DNA from: Parapedobacter sp042666505
GTDB taxonomy: Bacteria > Bacteroidota > Bacteroidia > Sphingobacteriales > Sphingobacteriaceae
Length of the DNA stretch: 64,000 bases
Direction: 5' to 3'
Assembly (NCBI RefSeq): GCF_042666505.1
Contig: NZ_JBHTDN010000003.1
Coordinates: 1-64,000 of the forward strand
This document shows positions 45,212 to 52,494 of the stretch, piece by piece. The position numbers were made by a program, and so were the translations under genes. Position 1 is the first letter of the stretch; each line of letters opens with the position of its first letter. The notes under the pieces are model-generated. The model was given only the letters and a program-made list of their open reading frames with translations. It did no database searches and was not told the DNA's origin.

Positions 45212-46144
45212 ATGATAGACGATAACCAATTGCGCGCATTTGCGTTTTTTAGTGCAAATGTGCAAAAGCTGATACCCGAGATTCCTTACGAACGCCACGG
45301 TGAGCTGTTTGAAGAAGCCGTGCACTTCGCACGGCTGGTCGCCGACGATCAGCTACACACGCAGTGGCTGGAAGCAGAGGCATGTACGCTTGGTTCACCG
45401 GTTGATTGTACCCGGCCCGGCGTTATTGCTACCTACCACACCGGTCAGTACCGCTTGCTGCCCATGTGGCTCGTGCAACAGGGTATATCGCTTACGTTGG
45501 TGGTATCCGCAGATGTGATGAAAAGCCAGCGAGAAACGTACGATACGTGGTACCGATCGCTCGGTGCACAGAAGGGCGATTTTACGATGCTCGTAGCCGA
45601 AGATCCCCTGGTGATCCGCAAGATGATCCGTGCCCTGTATGAGGGACATTTTTTACTGGTATACGTAGACGGCAACATGGGCAGTGGCAGCGCCGGAAGC
45701 AGATCGGAACTGATCGTGGATTTTTTGGCGCACAAAATCCGTGTGCGTACGGGCGTTGCCGATGTGGCAAGGCTGGCCGGTGTGCCGATATATCCGATAT
45801 GCGCCTTATTCGGCAGGGCTCAGCGGCCCCGATTCGATGTTTTACCCCATATCGATCCGATCGGACCGAGCGAAGACCGTACGGCGTGGATCACCGCAAC
45901 GATGCAGTTGATTTACCGGCGACTTGCAGATGTGGTGCGGAACGATCCGATGCAATGGGAGGGATGGTTTTACGTGCATGGCGATATGGTGAATGAGGAA
46001 ACCGTGCAAATCAATGAACTGTTTCGTTTTTATTTGCCGTTTAGGCTGCGCGAACATTATTTCTTGCTTCATAAAGATTCGTACCGGGCATACCGCCTGC
46101 CAGCGCAACTGTATGAGCGGCTTCGCCAAATCGTTTTAAAATAA
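45212..46144 (+). CDS. LpxL-like acyltransferase-fold protein
   Basis: This 310-residue protein resembles the lysophospholipid/lipid A acyltransferase family. The H-box region reads TYHTGQYRLLP (near residue 75), and later segments VYVDGNMGSGSAG and MQWEGWFYVHGDM fit the fold. The usual catalytic H-x4-D/E motif has Arg in place of the acidic residue, so the standard chemistry is uncertain. No membrane anchor is seen. It precedes a LytS/LytTR pair on the same strand; what it acylates is unknown. Confidence 0.6.
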   Translation: MIDDNQLRAFAFFSANVQKLIPEIPYERHGELFEEAVHFARLVADDQLHTQWLEAEACTLGSPVDCTRPGVIATYHTGQYRLLPMWLVQQGISLTLVVSADVMKSQRETYDTWYRSLGAQKGDFTMLVAEDPLVIRKMIRALYEGHFLLVYVDGNMGSGSAGSRSELIVDFLAHKIRVRTGVADVARLAGVPIYPICALFGRAQRPRFDVLPHIDPIGPSEDRTAWITATMQLIYRRLADVVRNDPMQWEGWFYVHGDMVNEETVQINELFRFYLPFRLREHYFLLHKDSYRAYRLPAQLYERLRQIVLK

Positions 46145-46189
46145 TTTTACTACCTTAGCTAATCACCAAACTTACATACATAAACCGTT

Positions 46190-47269
46190 ATGAAATTAGC
46201 TAACCTGCCTAATTGGCCGAAACGACTTAAAGCGATTTTCTTTGTGGCTTGCTGGGCGATTTTTTCCGGTTATTACTTCCTGAAAAACCAATTCGGGTAT
46301 CCGCCCATGTACTGGCTGGAACTGGTTGCCACGCTGCCCGTTTTTGTGCTGATTGCCCACGGCGTATTTTTTTCACTGAATCGCATCTTTGTGCAACGCC
46401 ACGCAGTAAGCGGTGTACTAACACTGGCGGTAGGCTATGTGATGGTCTTTTTTCTGGCGTATGGATTGGTAAACTGGGTAAATCCATATCTGCCCGAACC
46501 GTTTAACGATGGCAAGCCGATTGCAGCCACGAACCCTTATTTTTTGCAGACTATTTTCACAGCGCTGATTAATTTCAGCGTGGTGGCGATCGTTTTTTTC
46601 TTGATATACCGCATCGTGGAATATGCCAATGCACGCCGATTGGAGGCAGAAGCAAAAGTAGCCGCATTGGAAAAGGCGCTGGCAGCCGAATACGAAAAGC
46701 AGCAATACGAATACCTTGCATTGGCCGGTGAAGTTTCCCCGCACTTCTACGCCAATATGGTCCTTACCTGGAAGGGACAGCTGGGCGGCCAATTCCGCCA
46801 GATAGGGGAATCCATGGAAAAGACGCATGACATGCTGATGTACCACGTGGAAGCACGGGAGCCGGGCAGGGAGGTAGTACCCCTGCAACGGGAAATTGAC
46901 TACATGCTTCTGTACCTGGAACTGATGAATAAGCCGGATTTTCCCGTTTTTGTCAGCTACGAGCTGACCGATCGTACGAACGGCTTAACGATACCGCCCA
47001 CCACGCTGATATCCTTCGTCAACAATGCCGTCAAACACGGTGTGGCCAATGATCCTGCGCAGCCGATACGCATTCAATTGAGCTTCGTAGACGACGTGAT
47101 GCGGTTTTCGTGCCGCAACCGGATAAAAGCAGTGCCCGATCAAAAATCGCACGGCGTCGGCCTGGCTAACGTAAGGCGCCGGTTGGAAATCCAATACGAA
47201 GGTGCATATCTGCTGGAAACCCGCAGGGAGGGAGGAGAGTATTGCGTTGAATTAACCATTAACTATTAA
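46190..47269 (+). CDS. LytS-type membrane histidine kinase
   Basis: This 359-residue kinase has four N-terminal membrane helices (about residues 13-30, 40-60, 72-90 and 113-135), a coiled coil (about 140-175) and a His_kinase domain with the phospho-accepting His in GEVSPHFYANM (near 188). The ATP-binding part has TTLISFVNNAVKHGV and GVGLANVRRRLE. Its partner is the LytTR regulator 48 nt downstream. Confidence 0.9.
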   Translation: MKLANLPNWPKRLKAIFFVACWAIFSGYYFLKNQFGYPPMYWLELVATLPVFVLIAHGVFFSLNRIFVQRHAVSGVLTLAVGYVMVFFLAYGLVNWVNPYLPEPFNDGKPIAATNPYFLQTIFTALINFSVVAIVFFLIYRIVEYANARRLEAEAKVAALEKALAAEYEKQQYEYLALAGEVSPHFYANMVLTWKGQLGGQFRQIGESMEKTHDMLMYHVEAREPGREVVPLQREIDYMLLYLELMNKPDFPVFVSYELTDRTNGLTIPPTTLISFVNNAVKHGVANDPAQPIRIQLSFVDDVMRFSCRNRIKAVPDQKSHGVGLANVRRRLEIQYEGAYLLETRREGGEYCVELTINY

Positions 47270-47317
47270 ACGACCCATGAGGTAATCGATTTTTTTAACA
47301 ACCATTATCCAAACACT

Positions 47318-48166
47318 ATGAAAAGAAAACTTACACTGATCATTGTGGATGACGAGCAGCCCGCCATTGACCATGCCCTAGCGGCTATCACACCATTTAT
47401 CGACCTGATCGTTAAAGGGACATTCACCGACCCGGTGGAAGCACTGAAGTTTCTCCGGAAAAATCATGTTGACTTTGTGCTGTTGGATATCGAGATGCCA
47501 CTGGTAGATGGCCTATCGTTCACGCTGCAGATGCCCCCGGAGGTGAAGGTGATTTTTTGTACGGCACATCGCCAGTACGCGATCGACGCGTATGATCGGG
47601 AGGCCGTAGACTATCTGCTGAAGCCGATACAGCGCAAACGCTTTTCCAAGGCGGTCACCCGAATGAAGCGAGCGCTGACGGCAGAAGCCCAGTCGCAGGT
47701 CCCGATCAGAAATGACTACTATTATTTCATGATCAAAGGGCCGATCAGATACCACCGGACGAAAATCAACTTTGATGAAATTGTATACATCGAGTCGAGG
47801 CGAGACCATACGCATTTCTTTCTCATCAGTGACCTTAGGAAGGAAAACAAACGAAGAATTGAACAAGAGATCAGGCAGCAGCGAGCGGCTGAAGCGGGAA
47901 TAGCAGTGGCGAAGCCGGCACCTGGCAAGGCGTATGAAGGGATACCCTGCGTACTTACGCTGCAACACGTGATGGAAATCGTGAATGGAAGCACCTTAAT
48001 GCAAATACACAAGAGTATCATCTTAAATACCGATTATTTCCGCACGTATGCAGCCAAATCTGTGACGCTTAAAGAATTAAAGACCATCAAACTACCAACG
48101 GGCGCCCGACGCGGCTACCCCGAGTTTTTTGAGTGGATGAACAACCATAACAGTCCTAACGACTAA
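47318..48166 (+). CDS. LytTR-family response regulator
   Basis: This 282-residue protein has a receiver domain (residues 5-115: IIVDDEQPA acidic pocket, phospho-Asp in FVLLDIEMPLVDG, Lys in YLLKPIQ) and a C-terminal LytTR DNA-binding domain (about 130-275; IVYIESRRDHTHFFL, MQIHKSIILNTDYF). It pairs with the LytS-type kinase just upstream. Targets are unknown; the adjacent acyltransferase and the downstream lipoprotein are candidates. Confidence 0.92.
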   Translation: MKRKLTLIIVDDEQPAIDHALAAITPFIDLIVKGTFTDPVEALKFLRKNHVDFVLLDIEMPLVDGLSFTLQMPPEVKVIFCTAHRQYAIDAYDREAVDYLLKPIQRKRFSKAVTRMKRALTAEAQSQVPIRNDYYYFMIKGPIRYHRTKINFDEIVYIESRRDHTHFFLISDLRKENKRRIEQEIRQQRAAEAGIAVAKPAPGKAYEGIPCVLTLQHVMEIVNGSTLMQIHKSIILNTDYFRTYAAKSVTLKELKTIKLPTGARRGYPEFFEWMNNHNSPND

Positions 48167-48187
48167 TCACTTTTCTAACCGACTACC

Positions 48188-48505
48188 ATGAAAAATCATG
48201 CCTTGAGGTATGGCAGGCCATCGCATTGTGTATGCTGCAAGGTCTACAGCCTCCTATATGTCGACATTCAACGCATCCGTGCCGACCAAAGGAACATCCT
48301 CAATTACGTCCGCGATAAGCAGGAGACCGAAATCCGATACCTCACCGCAAAGGAAACCTGGGAACGCGTAGGCATCAGCGAAAGCACCCTGCTGCGCTGC
48401 CAGCAGCGTGGCGAGATCGCGGTAGCCAAAGTGAAAAAACGAAAGAAGTACTTCCGCGATTGCGACGTAGAGCGGCTGCGCCGGGAATATTGGGGGCGTG
48501 GGTAA
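48188..48505 (+). CDS. Small helix-turn-helix (excisionase-like) protein
   Basis: This 105-residue protein has a helix-turn-helix of the excisionase/MerR-like kind in its C-terminal half (YLTAKETWERVGISESTLLRCQQRGEIAVAKVKKRKKYFRDCDVERL, residues 50-98). The N-terminal part is unassigned and contains a CVCC cluster. It begins 22 nt after the LytTR gene and may be cotranscribed. Its role is likely regulatory. Confidence 0.65.
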   Translation: MKNHALRYGRPSHCVCCKVYSLLYVDIQRIRADQRNILNYVRDKQETEIRYLTAKETWERVGISESTLLRCQQRGEIAVAKVKKRKKYFRDCDVERLRREYWGRG

Positions 48506-48564
48506 GTGAATAGGGATGTTTCAAAAAAAAGTAGTAGTTTTACCGTTGCACAAATAATGAAACC

Positions 48565-49080
48565 ATGATAAATCTAAAAGCAGCATTATTTGGAGTAGCA
48601 GTTGCATTGGCATTAGTGTCGTGCAAGTCCGATGACACACCCGAGCCAGCAGCAACCGAACAGTTCAAAGTTGTGGTCGTTAATGAGGGGGCAACCCAGG
48701 ATTTTACACAGCAAATGTACATAGGTGTAGCGGGAACCGAAGTGCTGACTGCGGAGGTGACTGGCGCAGCGTGGGACGAGATATCCGTAGCGGAAGGCGA
48801 TCAGCATAGCAGTCAGAAGAAATACTTCTCCAAAAAATTGGAGGTACTAAGTGCCGCAACCTATAAAACCACTGACGAATTAAACTACCTGCGATACCAC
48901 GCGATGATCGAGGCCAAAGAAGGAACGGAATCGACCATGAAAACCAAAATCACGCTTTACCGTGCCGGCAAACTGATCGGAGAAAAAAACTTTACCATCA
49001 GTGGAAGGGGAGGTGAACTCGTGGTTGACTACCACGATGAGTATGACTACTTTAGTTCCGATAATTACATGCCATTTTAG
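48565..49080 (+). CDS. Lipoprotein of unknown function
   Basis: This 171-residue protein has a signal peptide and lipobox LVSC (Cys 20) followed by a linker and a beta-rich domain (VVVVNEGATQDFTQQMYIGV, LTAEVTGAAWDEISV, KITLYRAGKLIGEKNF). I could not place the family. It precedes the DUF6266 cassette on the same strand. Confidence 0.65.
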   Translation: MINLKAALFGVAVALALVSCKSDDTPEPAATEQFKVVVVNEGATQDFTQQMYIGVAGTEVLTAEVTGAAWDEISVAEGDQHSSQKKYFSKKLEVLSAATYKTTDELNYLRYHAMIEAKEGTESTMKTKITLYRAGKLIGEKNFTISGRGGELVVDYHDEYDYFSSDNYMPF

Positions 49081-49113
49081 ACATTCCGCACGTTTTACCC
49101 CCTTTCTTCTGGG

Positions 49114-49248
49114 TTTCTTCTGCCTTTCTTCTGCCGTAACGTAAGCGGTATCTATGCGGTATCCATCCGGTGACTATCAATTTAATAGATACGGATTAGA
49201 TAAACCTTAATCCCCGCATAGTAGATGTCAGGAGAAAGGCAGGAGAAA
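49114..49248. repeat. Nested long inverted repeat
   Basis: A 20-nt arm at 49114-49133 pairs with 49229-49248 with only two G-T mismatches (wobble pairs in RNA). Inside, CTATGCGG (49152-49159) pairs with CCGCATAG (49214-49221), and TATC/GATA-type short stems lie further in. It would form a cruciform or RNA stem of about 135 nt. Confidence 0.6.
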
Positions 49249-49263
49249 GTAGGGAGTTAAAGA

Positions 49264-49344
49264 GTTTTAGTTCGTTACGAGACACGACCTAGGAGATGCC
49301 AGCGGAGCGCCGGGGGTCCCAGTCGTGGAGTAACGGGCTAAAAC
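49264..49344. repeat. 81-nt palindromic element, copy 2
   Basis: The arms GTTTTAG and CGTTAC (49264-49278) pair with GTAACG and CTAAAAC (49330-49344). The core (49280-49329) includes CACGAC/GTCGTG as an inner stem and CCTAGGAGATGCCAGCGGAG. The core matches the reverse complement of the element at 51248-51328 (33 of the first 40 positions), while the arms have no similarity. Confidence 0.8.
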
Positions 49345-49537
49345 AACCATCCCTTCACTTCCCCGTCAATTTCCCGATACCCCCCCTTCACATCCCCGTC
49401 AACCGTATTCCGTTACTAATTTTTTGATTTACAGCACGCTATGTTTGCCTCCATGAAGCAACGCATACCGGTATTGCAAAGTTGTGGATGGAGTTGAGAG
49501 TAAACGTAAAAATTTAAAAGTAAAAAGGAGACCAGAA

Positions 49538-50179
49538 ATGGGAGTAATCAGAAGAGGAGCCAACGGAGGCTTCAAAGGAAAAGCAGGAAGTGTGATCGGC
49601 AGCAGCTGGAAGAGCATCGACTACATCAAAGGACTGTACAAGAAACGTACAAAGCCGGCCACGGAAGAACAGCTGATGCAGCAGGCCAAGTTTACCTTGT
49701 TGATGCGCTTTCTATTACCGCTGAAGGTGTTTATCCGGGTCGGCTACGGCCAGCGCAAAACGGACACGCATACACCGATGAATGTGGCGTTCCAGGAAAA
49801 CCTCGGCCGCACGATCACGGGCGACTATCCGGGCTATACGCTGGATTATAGCCAGGTGCGCATTGCGGAAGGATATAGCGGAGGGGGTACCGAATCGGCC
49901 AGCGCAACGGATGGTGTGCTAACCGTGACGTGGGACACGGTGCAGAATACCATGTATGAACAAAAGGAAGATGACTTGGTGTACATCGTACTGTACCATC
50001 CGGGTATCGACCAGTTCCTTACCGCGCCCACGCCTCCACAGCGCGCTGACGGCACGGTAGACATCCCACTGCCCAACCATTTCCAGACCGGCCAGGGCCA
50101 TGTATGGATCTTTACGGCCGACCGGAAAGGGCGCAATGTGTCGCGGAGCGTATACCTCGGAGAGGTAGCGCTGGCGTAA
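49538..50179 (+). CDS. DUF6266 protein, first copy
   Basis: From Met 49538 this protein of about 213 residues starts GVIRRGANGGFKGKAGSVIG and continues SSWKSIDYIKGLYKKRTKPATEEQLMQQAKFTLLMRFLLPLKVFIRVGY, the DUF6266 signature, followed by a beta-rich half. Function unknown; no signal peptide. The upstream Met at 49484 gives 18 extra basic residues and is less likely. A strong terminator follows, but a second DUF6266 gene is close behind. Confidence 0.75.
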   Translation: MGVIRRGANGGFKGKAGSVIGSSWKSIDYIKGLYKKRTKPATEEQLMQQAKFTLLMRFLLPLKVFIRVGYGQRKTDTHTPMNVAFQENLGRTITGDYPGYTLDYSQVRIAEGYSGGGTESASATDGVLTVTWDTVQNTMYEQKEDDLVYIVLYHPGIDQFLTAPTPPQRADGTVDIPLPNHFQTGQGHVWIFTADRKGRNVSRSVYLGEVALA

Positions 50180-50187
50180 CGCAGTAA

Positions 50188-50233
50188 ACGAAGAAGCGAT
50201 CCACCCACCGCGGGGGCAGATCGCTTCTTTTGG
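50188..50233 (+). terminator. Hairpin terminator between the DUF6266 genes
   Basis: GAAGCGATC pairs with GATCGCTTC, followed by TTTT. It separates the first DUF6266 gene from the second. Confidence 0.75.
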
Positions 50234-50261
50234 TTGATGAACAAGTAAACGAAGAAAAATC

Positions 50262-50819
50262 ATGAACGTAATATCCAATAACGAACGCAAGAAAAGCAAC
50301 GAGGTAGACGGCCGCTTGGCCATCCAACAGCGCTTCAAGCTCGCCAGTGAATTTCTGACGCCGGTACGCAAACTGATCCATCGGGGATTTGCCACCCGGA
50401 AGAAAGGTAAAACGCCGTTCGGCCGGGCCATGTCGTATGTACTGCTCCGTGCGGTAGGCGGCAATTATCCCGATCAATACGTCGATCCCGCTGCGGTACG
50501 GCTCAGCGAAGGTGTGTTGCAGAATCCCATCCGGACCGAAGTGACGCGTTACGGGCGTATGGTCACCGTTGAAGTAGAGTCGCTGGTAGATAACCCTGAG
50601 GGAGGGAGTGAAGCTTGGGATGATCGCCTCATTCTCTGTGCCTATAACCCTGAACTGCGTGTTGCCGGCATCAACGAGGAGAAACGACTGCGCGAAGATG
50701 GCAGCGTAGCGCTCGAATTGCCGCCATTGCTGGAAGATAAGCCGGTACACCTGTACCTGATGGTGCATGACCGCAAGGAGCGGAAATGGTCGAACAGCAA
50801 ATATTTGGGGGAGTTTTAG
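50262..50819 (+). CDS. DUF6266-like protein, second copy
   Basis: This 185-residue paralogue lacks the glycine-rich DUF6266 N-terminus but keeps the next part (LAIQQRFKLASEFLTPVRKLIHRGF) and the beta-rich half with a matching ending (YLMVHDRKERKWSNSKYLGEF versus IFTADRKGRNVSRSVYLGEV in the first copy). Function unknown. The next gene begins immediately at its stop. Confidence 0.7.
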   Translation: MNVISNNERKKSNEVDGRLAIQQRFKLASEFLTPVRKLIHRGFATRKKGKTPFGRAMSYVLLRAVGGNYPDQYVDPAAVRLSEGVLQNPIRTEVTRYGRMVTVEVESLVDNPEGGSEAWDDRLILCAYNPELRVAGINEEKRLREDGSVALELPPLLEDKPVHLYLMVHDRKERKWSNSKYLGEF

Positions 50820-51293
50820 TTGGAAACCAAACTCATCCGTGTGGCTGCGGGGAAGAACAGTACCCTCGGTCACCTGTACATCGGCGGGCTATTTGGCTGC
50901 TACATTCTGGAAGATGCGGTACGCGACCGCAAGATTCCGGAACGGACGGCTATACCGGCAGGCGAATATACGCTAGGTTTTAATACGACGGCAGGCATGA
51001 ATGTACACTACGGCAATCGTTATGCATCCCTGCACCGGGGTATGGTTGAAGTCCGCGGTATCCCAAACTTTAGTTTGGTATTCATCCACATCGGCAACTA
51101 CCACACAGACACGGCCGGTTGTTTGCTTACCGGGTCGTACTGGCAGCTGATCGATGGCGATTACCGGGTGCTGCACTCGGCCGCGGCGTATAAGTATGTG
51201 TATCCGCTTTTGATGGAGCAGATTGAACAGGGTAATGATCGGGTGGTGGTTTGCAACCAGTGCTCCACGTCTGGACCTCCGTCGCTTCGCTAG
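50820..51293 (+). CDS. DUF5675 protein
   Basis: This 157-residue protein probably uses the TTG at 50820 directly after the TAG of the previous gene, with GGGGGAG just before it; no ATG fits. The family segments are STLGHLYIGGLFGCYILEDAVRD, RTAIPAGEYTLGF, PNFSLVFIHIGNYHTDTAGCLLTG and IDGDYRVLHSAAAYKYVYPLLM. DUF5675 proteins occur in phage and secreted lysis-type cassettes, with a proposed peptidoglycan link that is unproven. The last 14 codons lie in the palindromic element at 51248, so the natural end may be altered. Confidence 0.75.
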   Translation: METKLIRVAAGKNSTLGHLYIGGLFGCYILEDAVRDRKIPERTAIPAGEYTLGFNTTAGMNVHYGNRYASLHRGMVEVRGIPNFSLVFIHIGNYHTDTAGCLLTGSYWQLIDGDYRVLHSAAAYKYVYPLLMEQIEQGNDRVVVCNQCSTSGPPSLR

Positions 51294-51328
51294 GATTTCC
51301 TAGGCCGTGTCTGCACTGGTTGCAAACC
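51248..51328. repeat. 81-nt palindromic element, copy 3
   Basis: GGTTTGCAACCAGTGC (51248-51263) pairs perfectly with GCACTGGTTGCAAACC (51313-51328). The inner part is the reverse complement of the core of the element at 49264, including TTCCTAGGCCGTGTCT. The copy overlaps the 3' end of the DUF5675 gene and supplies its stop codon. Confidence 0.85.
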
Positions 51329-51376
51329 AGTAAGGGGTAGGTTGGGGGGAGTTGGATCCGGAGCGTTAACTTCTCC

Positions 51377-51613
51377 CTAAGCAGCTTAGTAAGTCCATAA
51401 GGAACCTAGTGACGTGACCAACGGGAGCGTTACAGTTCCGGTGGGCACTTATTTCTTCCCCTAAGCAGCTTAGCAAGTCCACAAGGAACCTAGTGACGTG
51501 ACCAACGGGAGCGTTACAGTTCCGGCGGGCACTTATTTCTTCCCCTAGCAGCTTAGCAAGTCCACAAGGAACCTAGTGACGTGACCAACGGGAGCGTTAC
51601 AGTTCCGGTGGGC
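51377..51613. repeat. 84-nt tandem repeat, three copies
   Basis: Copies start at 51377, 51461 and 51545 (period 84; the third lacks one A and is shorter). Each contains the palindrome CTAAGCAGCTTAG and a hairpin in which GGAAC pairs with GTTCC and GTGACG with CGTTAC. The copies are nearly identical, with no unique spacers, so this is not a CRISPR array. Confidence 0.9.
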
Positions 51614-51695
51614 TTGCTAACTGCGACCCCCCATCCCAGTTGCGTTGCGTATCCAAAGCGCAACCAAAAAGATCACCGAAAACAACAACAAAGAG

Positions 51696-51920
51696 ATGAA
51701 AGAAAACCAAGAAACAGTTGGCCTACCCGAAGCGGGAAAGCCGACAATTTACGAACGAATCAAAGAAGGACTCGCGGTAGCCAGTCAGCTGGTTATCGCC
51801 TCGCCATTGAAGCTGCCGCCCAAACTCGTAGTGGTAGCCAAATACTTGGCGCTGGCACTGGGTGTGCTGGAAGCCGTGGAAAGTGCAGCGAAGGAAAGGA
51901 GGGAAGGCGATGAAGAGTAA
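51696..51920 (+). CDS. Small helical protein of the DUF5675 cassette
   Basis: From Met 51696 this 74-residue protein reads MKENQETVGLPEAGKPTIYE then amphipathic segments (LAVASQLVIASPLKLPPKLVVVAKYLALALGVLEAVE). It has a hydrophobic stretch of moderate strength and a charged end. The family was not recognised. Its end overlaps the next gene by 11 nt, which suggests coupled translation. Confidence 0.55.
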   Translation: MKENQETVGLPEAGKPTIYERIKEGLAVASQLVIASPLKLPPKLVVVAKYLALALGVLEAVESAAKERREGDEE

Positions 51921-52080
51921 TCAGCAGCTGGGTATCGGCACCACAGGTGGAACACTATTGAGTGTGATCGGCCAGTTGGGCGTGCACAATGTGTTGCGCA
52001 CGGCGCTGCTGGCTGCTATCGGAGCTGTTGTAAGCTTCGCGGTAAGCTGGGCATTACAGCGTTGGTGCCGAAGACGGTAA
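51910..52080 (+). CDS. Small membrane protein, holin-like in shape
   Basis: This 56-residue protein starts at ATG 51910, overlapping the preceding gene. It has a hydrophobic helix (VLRTALLAAIGAVVSFAVSWAL) and a positively charged end WCRRR, the layout of small holin-like or membrane-inserting peptides. Together with DUF5675 it suggests a lysis- or secretion-type cassette; this is inference. Confidence 0.5.
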   Translation: MKSNQQLGIGTTGGTLLSVIGQLGVHNVLRTALLAAIGAVVSFAVSWALQRWCRRR

Positions 52081-52083
52081 CGC

Positions 52084-52120
52084 TAGGAAGCCGTTTGATG
52101 GAACGATCAAACGGCTTCCT
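52084..52120 (+). terminator. Strong hairpin terminator
   Basis: AGGAAGCCGTTTGAT pairs perfectly with ATCAAACGGCTTCCT (15 bp). It ends the DUF6266/DUF5675 cassette. Confidence 0.85.
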
Positions 52121-52294
52121 AATTGAATATATGGATTAGTTTATCAAAATTGATGTAGGCTCGATTGTAAAATTTCATTACTATTTTTAAAGTAGGTGTT
52201 TAAAAATAGTAACACTTTTTTATATCAAAATGCTGGATTGTATTTCGGTGTTCATCAAGAAATAAAGCTGAGCAGAGTTTTTTAAAATAATCCA

Positions 52295-52323
52295 TTGATT
52301 TATCAGTGCAATTAGTACTTTTG
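52295..52323 (+). promoter_or_regulatory. Bacteroidota-type promoter of the iron-uptake operon
   Basis: TTG at 52295-52297 and TACTTTTG at 52316-52323 match the -33 and -7 elements with an 18-nt spacer. The TonB receptor gene starts at 52495. Confidence 0.6.
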
Positions 52324-52328
52324 CTTCG

Positions 52329-52351
52329 TTATTTAAACATAGTCTAAATAA
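52329..52351. promoter_or_regulatory. Fur-box-like palindrome
   Basis: TTATTTA (52329-52335) and TAAATAA (52345-52351) flank a 9-nt spacer and lie at the expected start of transcription. The symmetrical AT-rich design resembles Fur sites, and the downstream operon is of the siderophore type, so Fur control is likely but unproven. Confidence 0.55.
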
Positions 52352-52398
52352 GAATGGACAAAATACGTAAGGACACGGCATAATCGGCAATAAAAAAA

Positions 52399-52430
52399 CC
52401 GCGCAGGAGACGGCAATCTCCGTAACGCGG
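52399..52430 (+). other. Leader hairpin of the TonB-receptor operon
   Basis: CCGCG/CGCGG encloses GGAGA/TCTCC with the loop CGGCAA, in the 5' leader about 65 nt before the start codon. A T-rich stretch follows, so attenuation is possible. No known riboswitch consensus was recognised. Confidence 0.45.
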
Positions 52431-52494
52431 CATTTGTTTTGGCCATCGACTTTAGCGGGTACAACGGCCGACTTTCAATAGAACATTAAAAGCA

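Noticed and set aside
49264..51328. Retron or diversity-generating retroelement
   Set aside because: No reverse transcriptase gene lies near the palindromes, and the elements are not template/variable repeats.
51377..51613. CRISPR-like array
   Set aside because: The repeats are contiguous 84-nt units without unique spacers and no cas genes are present.
52399..52430. Riboswitch in the TonB-receptor leader
   Set aside because: Only one hairpin with internal loop is visible; no cobalamin, TPP or other consensus is present.
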